From NCBI GenBank assembly GCA_026393855.1, contig JAPKZJ010000091.1:1-64000 (forward strand): 64,000 bases of DNA, given 5' to 3'. Under the pieces are notes generated by a model, which saw only the letters and a list, made by a program, of their open reading frames with translations, was not told the DNA's origin and did not search any database. Both the position numbers and the translations under genes were made by a program. Below, piece by piece: positions 27,740 to 36,580 of this stretch; the stretch's first letter is position 1; every line of letters begins with the position of its first letter. The stretch comes from Candidatus Aminicenantes bacterium (GTDB lineage Bacteria; Acidobacteriota; Aminicenantia; Aminicenantales; UBA4085).

Positions 27740-29811
27740 GGCAACTCCTTGGACGGGACGATATCAATCCAATCCAGGTCGGCAGTCGTGGCGCCGGGAG
27801 CCAGCACGCGCAAGCGAAGCGCTCCCGGAGTCCTGACACCAAACGAGGCTTCCACTTCGGCGAATGCCTCCAGGCCGGAGGCGAGACGGATCGTTCGCAG
27901 GGTTTCGCCTGTTCGAGAGTCCATGACGGCCAGGATCAAGGCTTCCCGCCCGCCGGCCTCTCGGCCCGTCCGGCCCCGCAGGCGCAGCCGGTACCGGCCG
28001 GGCGGGTATTCGCCGGGCAGGTCGACGGAGAATTCGTCCCGGCGGCCTTGCGGCCAAGACATCCAGGCCCGCCGCGAAGCGTCCCCGCCATAAGCCACCC
28101 GTCCCCGCCGCGCCGGCAACGACTCGCCCTCGAGCGTCCTCGTTCCGGAGGTAAGGCCGCCCACCGGATCGTTCCAGAGATAGACCTCGGAGACGCCGTC
28201 CCAGCCGCGGAAGACGCGCCGGTCCGCCTGGCCCGCCAAGAAGTCCGCGATCTCGCGATTGATATGATCGCGCCGGACGAGGGAGGTCGAGCCGACCAGC
28301 CAAACCCGGCGGGCGGGATTCGCCTCGATCACCTTCTTCAGGTCGGCCAAGTTGTTGATCCAGCGGGCCCCGACATAGAAATCCCGCCAGCCGTCCGGCG
28401 TCTTTTCCCAGGCGTCCCATGTTCCCGGCCCGCCCGACCACAGCCAGTAATCGACCCGGCCGACATAGACCTTCTGGAACACGACATGAATGGCCACGAC
28501 GATATCGTCATCGCGCAGGAAGTGCTTTACGTATAGACCTGTATTAGCGTTGTCCTCATGCTCGAAGCGGCCGGAGCGGGTAATGATGTCGGTCTCGATG
28601 GGATCGTTATAGCGGCGCTCGACGATGGCCAGAACCCGCTTGAGGCCGGCGCCCTCGGTCAGGACGGCCGCCGCGATCAGGAACAGAATCAAGCCGGCCG
28701 CTTCCCGGGCTTTCGGGCGCAAAGACGCGAACGGCGCCACGATCAGGTCCGGCAGGGCCCGAGCGGCCTCGCGCAGGGCGACCAGAAAGAGCAGGACGAA
28801 GACCGGATGCAGTGGGGCCAGGTAGCGCGGCTGGACATGGGTCCGGAAGAAGGCCAGGAAAAGGAGCGGGAAAAGGAGGCCAAGCGTGAGGTACAGCCAG
28901 GGGGAACGGCCCCGATCATCCTCCGCCGCCCCCCGCCCCAGGCGGATGCCCAGGTAGAGAAAGATCCCGCCCAGCACGACCAGGCTCATCAGCGGGAAAG
29001 AGATGAAAAATTCTTTAAAATATTTGAGGTTGAAGCTCCCGAAAAAATAATTGAACATCCCCCTCAGGCTGGTGTCGGTCTTCTCATAGACATAGCCGAC
29101 TTTCCAGAAGAAGAATTCGCCTACCTGCATGCCCAGGTAGAACAGGGTCACCAGGCCGAAGCTCGTCAGCAGGTCTTTTTTCAGGAACCGCTTGAGCCCC
29201 TTCATCACCAGCAGGGCGAAGAAACAGAAATAGACGCTCATCCCGAGCTGGTGGACCTGGGGCGTGAGGACGAACAGGACGACCACCCAGGGCCTGAACT
29301 TGGGCCGGTCCTCGATGAACGCCTGGTAGAAGACATAGATCGAGGCCAGGACCATGAGCTGCAACGGCGCGAAGTACAGGGCCAGCCGGGCGTCCTCGAC
29401 CTCCCAGGCCGAGAAGGCCAGGATGACTGCGGCCGCAAGCCCCACCGATCGGGAGAAGAATCGCTGGCCGACGAACCAGGCCAGGATAATCAGGCCGGCC
29501 GTAGAAAGCACCGAGACGATCCGCAGCGTCGTTGCCGTCAGGCCAAAGATCTTGCCGAGCCCGGCCAAGACATAGGCGTAGAGGATTGCCTTCCAATAGA
29601 TATGCCCCGATGGGTAGAGCGGGTAACCGTGCTTGAGGATGCCGTCTGCCGCCAGAATGTGGAAGCCCTCGTCCATCCAGTACGACAAGTAGCCGAGGTT
29701 GCGGAGCATCAGGGCGATCCAAGCCGCCGTGAAGGCCGCAATGAAGGCCCAGGCCAGGAGATCGGCCGTGCGGCGGGGCGAAGACGGGAGAGACGAGGGG
29801 CCGCCGGTCAC
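27736..29811 (-). CDS. GT39/ArnT-like polytopic glycosyltransferase with C-terminal periplasmic domain
   Basis: A 691-residue protein with around ten transmembrane segments in the first two thirds. The first periplasmic loop contains YWMDEGFHI, giving the Asp-Glu pair characteristic of PMT/ArnT (GT-C) enzymes that use polyprenyl-phosphate sugars. The last 150 residues are soluble and beta-rich, resembling a carbohydrate-binding module. It sits 4 bp after the GT2 gene, which could supply its polyprenyl-linked donor. Confidence 0.8.
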   Translation of the reverse strand: MTGGPSSLPSSPRRTADLLAWAFIAAFTAAWIALMLRNLGYLSYWMDEGFHILAADGILKHGYPLYPSGHIYWKAILYAYVLAGLGKIFGLTATTLRIVSVLSTAGLIILAWFVGQRFFSRSVGLAAAVILAFSAWEVEDARLALYFAPLQLMVLASIYVFYQAFIEDRPKFRPWVVVLFVLTPQVHQLGMSVYFCFFALLVMKGLKRFLKKDLLTSFGLVTLFYLGMQVGEFFFWKVGYVYEKTDTSLRGMFNYFFGSFNLKYFKEFFISFPLMSLVVLGGIFLYLGIRLGRGAAEDDRGRSPWLYLTLGLLFPLLFLAFFRTHVQPRYLAPLHPVFVLLFLVALREAARALPDLIVAPFASLRPKAREAAGLILFLIAAAVLTEGAGLKRVLAIVERRYNDPIETDIITRSGRFEHEDNANTGLYVKHFLRDDDIVVAIHVVFQKVYVGRVDYWLWSGGPGTWDAWEKTPDGWRDFYVGARWINNLADLKKVIEANPARRVWLVGSTSLVRRDHINREIADFLAGQADRRVFRGWDGVSEVYLWNDPVGGLTSGTRTLEGESLPARRGRVAYGGDASRRAWMSWPQGRRDEFSVDLPGEYPPGRYRLRLRGRTGREAGGREALILAVMDSRTGETLRTIRLASGLEAFAEVEASFGVRTPGALRLRVLAPGATTADLDWIDIVPSKELP

Positions 29812-29815
29812 GGGC

Positions 29816-30805
29816 CTACCTGGCGCCGGCGTCGTCCGGCCGCCGCGCGTCGATCCGCTCCAGCGAATAGATCTTTTGGTTGTGGGTGACGTAATAAATG
29901 CGCGAAATGACCTCGGCCAGCAGGCCGGTCATGATGAACAGCCCGCCCACGATCATCAGGAAGACGGCGAAGAGGAGATTGCCCAGATTGTCCCGCATCA
30001 CCCAGTGCAGGGCGTAATGGCCGAAAGTCAGGAGAGCGGCGATGCCGAAGCCGATCCCGCCCAGGACCAGGCCGATCATCCCGAAGATCTGCAGGGGTCG
30101 ATCGATGAAGCTGACGATGAACTTGACGGTCATCAGGTCGAAGAAGACCCGCCGGACGCGCGACAGGCCGTAATTGGACTTGCCCCGCAGGCGGACGATG
30201 TTGGAGATCGGCAGCTCGGTGATCTTGAAGCCCTCCCGGCTGATGAGGGCCGGGATGAAGCGATGCAGCTCGCCGTACAGCCGGATGCTGGACAGGACCT
30301 CGCGCTTATAAGCCTTGTAGGTCGTCCCGAAGTCGTGGATCTGGACCTTGACCAGCTTCTTCATCATCCGGTTGGCCACCCAGGAGGGGAGCTTGCGGAG
30401 CAGGGCGTTGTCCTTGCGGTCCTTGCGCCAGCCGCTGACGATGTCGTAGCCCTCGGCGATCTTGGCCAGGAACTGGGGAATCTCGGCCGGGTCATGCTGC
30501 AGGTCGCCGTCCATGGAGATGATGATCTCGCCCCGGGCGTGGTCAAATCCCGCCTGCAGGGCCGGCGTCTGACCAAAGTTGCGCCGCAGCTTGAGGACGA
30601 CGACTTTGTCGTCCCGCTTGGACATGTCCTTGAGCAGGGAGTAGGTTCGATCCGTGCTGCCGTCATCGATGAAAATAAGCTCGTAAGGATCACCGACCCG
30701 ATCCATGACCTCCTTCAGCCGGGCGTACATCTCCTCGACGTTCTCCGCCTCGTTGAAGAAGGGGACGATGATCGAGATCTTCGGGTTGGTCGCGTCGTTG
30801 GTCAT
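29816..30805 (-). CDS. Family 2 glycosyltransferase, GtrB/DPM-like
   Basis: A 329-residue GT-A protein: SIIVPFFNEAENV, FIDDGSTDRT, RNFGQTPALQAGFDHARG and MDGDLQHDP (DxD near residue 100). Two C-terminal membrane segments follow. Likely makes a polyprenyl-phosphate sugar for the adjacent GT39. A paralogue of 17650-18627, with the same SGWRK and RLYGE-HRFIPA blocks. It overlaps the deacetylase by 4 nt. Confidence 0.88.
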   Translation of the reverse strand: MTNDATNPKISIIVPFFNEAENVEEMYARLKEVMDRVGDPYELIFIDDGSTDRTYSLLKDMSKRDDKVVVLKLRRNFGQTPALQAGFDHARGEIIISMDGDLQHDPAEIPQFLAKIAEGYDIVSGWRKDRKDNALLRKLPSWVANRMMKKLVKVQIHDFGTTYKAYKREVLSSIRLYGELHRFIPALISREGFKITELPISNIVRLRGKSNYGLSRVRRVFFDLMTVKFIVSFIDRPLQIFGMIGLVLGGIGFGIAALLTFGHYALHWVMRDNLGNLLFAVFLMIVGGLFIMTGLLAEVISRIYYVTHNQKIYSLERIDARRPDDAGAR

Positions 30806-31656
30806 TTGCGCAGTCCGTGATAGGTCGTCAATTCCGGCCCGCCGGGGCGAAAGAGGGCCCGGACCGAAGGGTCGGTCACAGCCTTCAGCTCGCCTTCCCG
30901 GAACCGGTTGATATAATACGGGCCGGTCAGGGCTTCCAGGGCAAAAAGCTCCGGCCGGACGTAACCCGGATGGATCATGATCTCGGCGGAGCCCCGGCCC
31001 GGACGCTCGATCAGGCGGCGCAAATCCGCCGCCGTCATCCGGCCGCTATTACATATACCATAAAACCGGTCGGTGATCACGAGCCCGGCCGAACGGACGG
31101 CGGCCCGGGCCCGCGCGCTCCAGAGGGTCAGCAGGACGGCCTTGGCGCTCTGGACCGGGTGCCGCGACAGGCGGAACTCGCGGATGAATCGAATCCCGCC
31201 GATCCCATACTCGCCGGCCAGGCGGGCCGCGATCCGGAAGACAGGCGGGTAGGCGTGCATGTGCTTTTCGCTGTCGACATGGCTCGGCCGCAGGCCCGCG
31301 GCCAGGGCTTTTTCGATCTGGGCCCGCAATTCGATCTCGACCTCGGCCGGGCGGGCCCGGCCGGCCGCCATTTTGCGCATCAAGCGGCTGGGACTGCCCA
31401 GAAAACGGCCGTCGGGGCCCAGGATCGTCGGGATCCGGGAGGCGGGCGACAGGGGCAGCCCGCGGACTAGATTCAGATGGACGCCGACGCCCAAGCGGGG
31501 GTTCTCCTTGGCCAGGACGACGGCTTGATCGAACCCGGGCATATTGGCCATGATCGTGGCGCTGGACAGGGCGCCGTTCCTGTGGGCCTCGATGATGCCC
31601 TCGTTGACGCAGGCGCACAGACCGAAATCGTCGGCGTTGATGATGATGCGGGCCAT
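30802..31656 (-). CDS. YdjC/ChbG-family carbohydrate deacetylase
   Basis: A 284-residue protein opening with IIINADDFGLC, the YdjC metal-binding Asp pair, followed by GVHLNLVRG and PSHVDSEKHMHAYP, which supply the metal His residues. This family hydrolyses N-acetyl groups from sugars such as chito-oligosaccharides; some members act in hopanoid biosynthesis. First gene of the operon running down to 26987, so a lipid- or glycan-linked N-acetyl sugar is a likely substrate. Confidence 0.85.
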   Translation of the reverse strand: MARIIINADDFGLCACVNEGIIEAHRNGALSSATIMANMPGFDQAVVLAKENPRLGVGVHLNLVRGLPLSPASRIPTILGPDGRFLGSPSRLMRKMAAGRARPAEVEIELRAQIEKALAAGLRPSHVDSEKHMHAYPPVFRIAARLAGEYGIGGIRFIREFRLSRHPVQSAKAVLLTLWSARARAAVRSAGLVITDRFYGICNSGRMTAADLRRLIERPGRGSAEIMIHPGYVRPELFALEALTGPYYINRFREGELKAVTDPSVRALFRPGGPELTTYHGLRK

Positions 31657-31675
31657 GGAAATTCTTTGCCCCGCA

Positions 31676-31690
31676 ATTATAGTATAATCC
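31676..31690. promoter_or_regulatory. Divergent promoter region (near-palindromic -10)
   Basis: ATTATAGTATAAT lies in the 51-bp gap between the divergent deacetylase and asnB genes and reads almost the same on both strands. On plus it gives TATAAT (31683-31688), 19 nt before asnB; on minus it also gives TATAAT-like boxes. -35 boxes are weak. Confidence 0.4.
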
Positions 31691-31707
31691 TTCGGGATTT
31701 ATTCAAC

Positions 31708-33597
31708 ATGTGTGGAATCTGCGGCATCTATGGACAAGCCGGCCTGCCGGAGGACGCCCGGGCTCTGACCCGGGCCATGTGCGACGTCATCGTCCACCGG
31801 GGGCCGGATGAGGACGGCTATTACGCCGACGGGCCCATCTCCCTGGGTATGCGGCGCCTCAGCATCATCGACCTCACCACCGGCCGCCAGCCCATCCACA
31901 ATGAAGATAAGACGGTCTGGGTCGTCTACAACGGCGAAATCTTCAATTTTCCCGAGCTCAAGCCCGCGCTCATGGCCCGGGGGCACAAGTTCTACACCAA
32001 CGCCGACACCGAGGTCATCGTTCATCTCTACGAGGAGCTGGGCGAGGAATTCGCAACTAAGCTCAACGGCATGTTCGCCATCGCCCTCTGGGACACCAAA
32101 GCCCGCAAGCTGGTCCTGGCCCGGGACCGGCTGGGCATCAAGCCTCTGCACTACGCCTGGCAGGACGGCCGGTTCTACTTCGGCTCCGAGATCAAATCCC
32201 TCCTCAAAGCAGGCGTCTCGCGCGAGATCGACCTCGAATCCCTGTCGCGCTATTTCACCTACGAATATGTCCCGACGCCCGAATCGATCTTCGCCAAGAT
32301 CAAGAAAATCCCCCCCGCCCACCTGATGGTCGTCCGCGACGGCCAGAGCGAAGTCCGCCGCTATTGGGACGTCCACTATGCCGAGACCGCGCCGGCCCGG
32401 CGAAGCGAAGAATCCTGGGCCGAGGAGATCGCAGTACGCCTCCGCGAATCGGTGCACATGCGCCTGTTGAGCGACGTGCCGCTGGGCGTCTTTTTAAGCG
32501 GCGGCATCGACTCGAGCGCCGTCACGGCCCTGATGAGCGAGACGGCGGGCGGGCGGGTCAAGACCTTCTCCATCGGCTTCAAGGAAAAGACCTTCGACGA
32601 GCTCGACTACGCCAAGATCGTGGCCGACAAGTTCGGGACCGAGCACACCGAGTTTGTGGTCGAATCCCGCCAGGCAGCCGATCTGGTGCCGACGCTCATG
32701 GAGTATCTGGACGAACCGCTGGCCGACGCCTCGATCATCCCGACCTACGTCATCTCCAAGCTGGCCCGCAAGCACGTGACCGTGGCCCTGGCCGGCGACG
32801 GCGGGGACGAGCTGTTCGGCGGCTACGACACATATAAAGCCTTCAAAGTCGCCCGGCTGTACCGTAAGATCCCCGGCTTTCTTCGCCGTGGTCTGATCGG
32901 CCCGGCCGTCCGGCGGCTACCGGCGTCCGAGAAGCGATTGAGCTTCGAGTTCAAGGCCAAGAAGTTCACGGCCGGGGCCGAGTACCCGCCCGAGATCGCC
33001 AATACCTTGTGGTGGGGCGCCTACACGCCGGAGCTCAAGGCCCGGCTGCTTGCGCCCGGCCTGCGAGAGCATGTCTCGGCCGACCCGTTCGGCCCGATCC
33101 GCGAACAGGCCGCCCAAACCCGGGCCGCCGACCCTCTGGACCGCCTCGCCTACCTCGACCTCAAGCTCTATCTCCAGGACGACCTGCTGGTCAAAGTCGA
33201 CCGCATGAGCATGGCCAACTCGCTCGAGATCCGCACCCCCTTCCTCGACTACACGTTTGTCGAGTTCGCAGCCACGATCCCCAGCCGGCTCAAGCTCAAG
33301 GGCTTCGAGTCCAAGCACATCCTCAAGAAGGCTCTGGCTTCGCGCTTGCCGGCGGAGATCCTGAACAAGAAGAAGATCGGGTTCGACATCCCGCTCGGGC
33401 CGTGGCTGCGCAACGAGCTGAAGCCGTTCGTCATGGACACGTTGTCGCCCGCCCGGCTGAAGCGGCACGGCTTCCTCGACGAGGGCTTCGTCCGCACCAT
33501 CCTGGACGAGCACATGGCCGGCGCCCACAACCACCGTCAGCTTCTTTGGCCGCTGGTTATTTTCCAATTCTGGCACGACAAATACATCGCGGGCTGA
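31708..33597 (+). CDS. asnB: Asparagine synthase (glutamine-hydrolysing)
   Basis: A 629-residue protein. MCGICGIYG gives the N-terminal nucleophile Cys2 of the class II glutaminase domain. The synthetase domain has PP-loop SGGIDSS at residues 264-270 and DGGDELFGGY. Full length. AsnB paralogues often sit in glycan clusters, where they amidate sugars or lipids rather than making Asn; the neighbouring glycosyltransferases permit either. Start at 31708 is fixed by the MCGI motif. No Shine-Dalgarno. Confidence 0.93.
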   Translation: MCGICGIYGQAGLPEDARALTRAMCDVIVHRGPDEDGYYADGPISLGMRRLSIIDLTTGRQPIHNEDKTVWVVYNGEIFNFPELKPALMARGHKFYTNADTEVIVHLYEELGEEFATKLNGMFAIALWDTKARKLVLARDRLGIKPLHYAWQDGRFYFGSEIKSLLKAGVSREIDLESLSRYFTYEYVPTPESIFAKIKKIPPAHLMVVRDGQSEVRRYWDVHYAETAPARRSEESWAEEIAVRLRESVHMRLLSDVPLGVFLSGGIDSSAVTALMSETAGGRVKTFSIGFKEKTFDELDYAKIVADKFGTEHTEFVVESRQAADLVPTLMEYLDEPLADASIIPTYVISKLARKHVTVALAGDGGDELFGGYDTYKAFKVARLYRKIPGFLRRGLIGPAVRRLPASEKRLSFEFKAKKFTAGAEYPPEIANTLWWGAYTPELKARLLAPGLREHVSADPFGPIREQAAQTRAADPLDRLAYLDLKLYLQDDLLVKVDRMSMANSLEIRTPFLDYTFVEFAATIPSRLKLKGFESKHILKKALASRLPAEILNKKKIGFDIPLGPWLRNELKPFVMDTLSPARLKRHGFLDEGFVRTILDEHMAGAHNHRQLLWPLVIFQFWHDKYIAG

Positions 33598-33604
33598 GAA
33601 GCAG

Positions 33605-34282
33605 ATGGTCGACAAGAAGCGGGTTTTCGAGGTCTTCAAGGGCCGGGGCTTCTGGACGACTCTTTACACCCGGATCAAGTTCAAGATCTGCCCGCTCTTG
33701 CCGGTCGAGCCGCATCTGCCCGCGGCCGGGCGATTCCTGGACCTGGGCTGCGGGAACGGCCTGTTCGCGGCCATTCTTAAGCTGGGCTCGCCGGAGCGGC
33801 GGGTGGCCGGCTTCGACCTGGACGAGGGCAAGGTCGCCCTGGCCAGGAAAACGTTCGAGGGCTGGGACGGGATGGACTTCTGGACGGGCGACGTGGTCGC
33901 CTCGGACTATCCGGCGGCGGACGCGATCACGATCATCGACGTCCTCTATCTCATCCCGTTCGAAGCCCAGGAGGCGATCCTGCGCAAGTGCCATGCGGCG
34001 CTGCCGCCGGGCGGTGTGCTGGCCCTCAAGGAAATGGACGACCGGCCGCGCTGGAAAGCGCGCTGGAACGCATTCCAGGAGACGCTGGCCGTCAAGATCA
34101 TCGGCTTCACCCTGGGCGGCAAGTTCTATTTCGCCGGGCAGGGCGAGTACACCCCCCTGCTCGAGCGGATCGGCTTCGAAGTCGAAGTGGTGCCGCTCCA
34201 CAAGGGCTATTGGTACCCGCATATCCTCTACTTGGCCAGAAAGAAAGGATCTTCTCCCATCTCCGGGCCTGCGTCACAGTGA
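33605..34282 (+). CDS. Class I SAM-dependent methyltransferase
   Basis: A 225-residue protein with motif I FLDLGCGNGLFAAIL, FDLDEGKVALAR and IIDVLYLIPFEAQ. No specific substrate can be inferred. The last ten residues or so are encoded by the start of repeat copy B, so the natural C-terminus probably ended near LARKK. It lies 7 bp after asnB. Confidence 0.8.
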   Translation: MVDKKRVFEVFKGRGFWTTLYTRIKFKICPLLPVEPHLPAAGRFLDLGCGNGLFAAILKLGSPERRVAGFDLDEGKVALARKTFEGWDGMDFWTGDVVASDYPAADAITIIDVLYLIPFEAQEAILRKCHAALPPGGVLALKEMDDRPRWKARWNAFQETLAVKIIGFTLGGKFYFAGQGEYTPLLERIGFEVEVVPLHKGYWYPHILYLARKKGSSPISGPASQ

Positions 34283-34385
34283 TCGGCCCGGCGGCGCGGG
34301 TTTTTCACGCCTTTTTTGCGCTACTCGCCTCGGCCCATGCAGCCGAAGGCGCCAACCTGATCCCTCCTTGAAGGAGGGGCCGGGG
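34254..34385 (+). repeat. Dispersed repeat, copy B (ends in a CCCTCCTTGAAGGAGGG hairpin)
   Basis: Starts within the 3' end of the methyltransferase gene. CTCCCATCTCCGGGC, GCCCGGCGGCGCGGG, TTTTTCACGCC, TTTTTTGCG and CATGCAGCCGAAGGCGC are shared with copy A in the same order, but copy A's 70-bp middle is absent. The terminal CCCTCCTTGAAGGAGGG palindrome (34363-34379) replaces the one in A. Confidence 0.7.
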
Positions 34386-34676
34386 TGGTGATATCAATTA
34401 AATTAAAAGTGTTAAGCGCCTTCGGAATCTAAGGATTTCCCTCGGCGCCCGTTGGGTGCCCTCGAAGAGGCTCGCAAAAAAGTCTAAACCCGCGCGGTTT
34501 CGCCAGTTGCCGACCATATGCTGTTTTAATCCCCTCGAAGCAAACAGACTGCCTTAATCCGATCACAGCATATGGCTCCGTTCCCCCGAACGGTGTCACC
34601 GTGCCGCCTGACCATCCCCGGAGATGGGTGAGGATCCGGAAGAAATCGTCGGAGCCAATCCGGGAGAGCTCATCCG
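34386..34676. other. Gene-free interval containing an 11-bp inverted repeat
   Basis: No supported ORF, tRNA or known RNA. CCATATGCTGT (34514-34524) is exactly inverted at 34565-34575 with a 40-nt loop region. The interval follows repeat copy B and ends at the GT9 promoter. It could be a decayed element or a structured RNA; I see no further motif. Confidence 0.4.
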
Positions 34677-34705
34677 TTGAAATAGCCCCCTAAATGTGGC
34701 ATAAG
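34677..34705 (+). promoter_or_regulatory. Promoter of the GT9 gene (leaderless arrangement)
   Basis: TTGAAA (34677-34682), 17-nt spacer, CATAAG (34700-34705). The ATG lies 7 nt later at 34713 with no ribosome site. Confidence 0.45.
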
Positions 34706-34712
34706 TAACGCG

Positions 34713-35822
34713 ATGAAAATCTCCACCCTGGTCCGGCCGGACTGCGTCCACTTCAAGGGCGAGAAGCCCTGCAAGTTCAAGCGCGTCTGCGACGGCTGCC
34801 CCGAGTTCCAGGCCTTCGGCCCCAAGGTTCTGGTCATCAAATGCCGGGCCCAGGGCGACGTGCTGCGCACGACCCCGGTCCTGACCAGCATCCGGCGGGC
34901 CTTCCCCCACGCCTTCATCACTTGGGTGGTGGATGAGGAGACGGTCGACCTGCTCAAGCCGATTCCGCTCATCGACCGCGTCCTGCCGCTCAATGTCGAG
35001 ACGGCCCTGGTCCTGCAGGCCCAGAAATTCGACGCCGTCTACTCGCTGGACAAAGACCCCGGCCTGACCGCGCTGGCCGCCCTCGTCGCCGCGCCCCGCA
35101 AATTCGGTTACACCATCAACGCCCACGGCAACCTCGAGGGCTTCTCTCCGGCCGCGTCCTACTCCCTGCGGCTAGGCGTCGACGACGAGCTCAAGTTTCG
35201 CGTCAACCAGAAAACCTACCAGCAGATGATTTTCGAGGCGGCCGAGCTGGAGTACAAGGGCGACGACTATGTCTTTGTTTTGCCGGAGGCGGCCAAGGCC
35301 AAGGCCGCGGCCTTTTTCAAATCCAAGCGGGTGCCCGCGGGGCGGCCGAATATAGGGCTCAATACCGGGGCGGGCGCCAAGTTCACGACCAAGCAGTGGC
35401 CCGAAGCCCATTTTCTGGCTCTCATCAAGATCCTCAAGCGCGAGCTCAAGGCCAACATCTTTCTTCTCGGCGGCAAACGCGAGCAGGCCCTTAACAAGCG
35501 CCTGGCGGCGGGCTCTGCCGTCCCCGTCTTCGACACGGGCTCGGACAACTCGCTCCTCGACTTCGCCGGCTTCCTGGATCGCATGGACGCCGTGGTCTGC
35601 TCGGACACCCTGGCCATGCATATCGCCCTGGCCCTCAAGAAGAAAGCCGTCATTCTGTTCGGACCCACCTGCCCGCAGGAGATCGAGACCTACAGCCGCG
35701 GCGTCAAGCTTTTCGCCGGGGCCGCCTGCGCGCCCTGCTACAAGCAGGCCTGCCCCGACCCGGTGTGCATGGAATCGATCCGGCCCGAAGAAGTTCTGCA
35801 AGCCCTGCGGCGACTCCTATGA
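34713..35822 (+). CDS. Family 9 glycosyltransferase (heptosyltransferase-like) with Cys-rich N-terminus
   Basis: A 369-residue GT-B protein. VLVIKCRAQGDVLRTTPVLTSIRRAFP, NTGAGAKFTTKQWP and VCSDTLAMHIALALKKKAVILFGPTCP are the GT9 signatures used by ADP-heptose:LPS heptosyltransferases. Unusually, the first 35 residues carry DCVHFKGEKPC and CDGCPEF, a four-Cys motif suggesting a bound metal, and the C-terminus has more Cys (CAPCYKQACPDPVC). Overlaps the next gene (ATGA). Confidence 0.85.
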   Translation: MKISTLVRPDCVHFKGEKPCKFKRVCDGCPEFQAFGPKVLVIKCRAQGDVLRTTPVLTSIRRAFPHAFITWVVDEETVDLLKPIPLIDRVLPLNVETALVLQAQKFDAVYSLDKDPGLTALAALVAAPRKFGYTINAHGNLEGFSPAASYSLRLGVDDELKFRVNQKTYQQMIFEAAELEYKGDDYVFVLPEAAKAKAAAFFKSKRVPAGRPNIGLNTGAGAKFTTKQWPEAHFLALIKILKRELKANIFLLGGKREQALNKRLAAGSAVPVFDTGSDNSLLDFAGFLDRMDAVVCSDTLAMHIALALKKKAVILFGPTCPQEIETYSRGVKLFAGAACAPCYKQACPDPVCMESIRPEEVLQALRRLL

Positions 35823-36580
35823 GCGAGACACCCGCGCCCCGGCGGCCGCTTGTTGCGGCCATGATCCCGACCTACAACGAGGCCGAGAACATTGCCGATC
35901 TCGCGCGCGCCATCCGGGATCTGCCGCTTCCCGATTATGATGTCCATGTCGTGGTGGCCGACGACAATTCACCCGACGGAACGGGCCGCATCGTCGAACA
36001 GATGGGCAAGAGCGATCCGCATGTCCACGCTTTGATCCGGACGAAACGGCGCGGCCGCGGCTCCGGCGGCATCGACGGCTTCAAGGCCGCACTGGCCCTG
36101 GGCGCCGACTTCGTGATCGAGATGGACGGCGACTTTTCCCACCAGCCGAAATATATCCCGGACCTTTTGGGCGCCCTCAAAACCCATGATATGGCCCTGG
36201 GATCCCGCTACGTCGAAGGAGGCCGGGACGCCAACCGCGGCCCGCTCCGGCGCCTGATCACGCTGTGCGTCCGGACTTTCATCCGCCGCCTCTACAAGGT
36301 CAAGATCCGCGACGTTTCGTCCGGTTACCGCGCCTACCGACGCGAAGTCCTCGAAGCCATGGACCTCAACGACCTCATCTCGGTCGGCCAGTCCATCGTC
36401 ATGGAGATCCTGCGCAAGGTCGATCTGCTGGGCTTCTCGGTCGTCGAGGTTCCGATTGACTTCATCGACCGAACCCGCGGTCAGACCAAGCTCGACTTTT
36501 TGGCCCTGCTTGAAACCCTGCTCATGGCCGTCAAATTCAAAAGACGCTATACCGCGAAGACCGTCCAATCCGTCCGATGA
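35819..36580 (+). CDS. Polyprenol monophosphomannose synthase-like GT2
   Basis: A 253-residue GT-A enzyme: AAMIPTYNEAENI, VADDNSPDGTG, MDGDFSHQPKYIP and GSRYVEGG are typical of dolichol/polyprenol-phosphate mannose synthases without a membrane tail. The start codon overlaps the GT9 stop (ATGA) and its stop overlaps rsmA by 4 nt, so all are translationally coupled. Could feed the GT39 enzymes in the window. Confidence 0.88.
   Translation: MSETPAPRRPLVAAMIPTYNEAENIADLARAIRDLPLPDYDVHVVVADDNSPDGTGRIVEQMGKSDPHVHALIRTKRRGRGSGGIDGFKAALALGADFVIEMDGDFSHQPKYIPDLLGALKTHDMALGSRYVEGGRDANRGPLRRLITLCVRTFIRRLYKVKIRDVSSGYRAYRREVLEAMDLNDLISVGQSIVMEILRKVDLLGFSVVEVPIDFIDRTRGQTKLDFLALLETLLMAVKFKRRYTAKTVQSVR

Noticed and set aside
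28558-29889. Plus-strand open frame of over 400 codons opposite the GT39 gene
   Set aside because: Highly charged, Gln/Glu-rich shadow translation; the GT39 membrane helices on the other strand are convincing.
34514-34575. Inverted repeat considered as a CRISPR or phage attachment site
   Set aside because: Only one pair exists, with no spacers, no integrase and no tRNA nearby.
34283-34712. Gap examined for tRNA genes or a small structured RNA
   Set aside because: No T-loop GTTCGA-type motif or acceptor stem pairing was found; nothing could be named.
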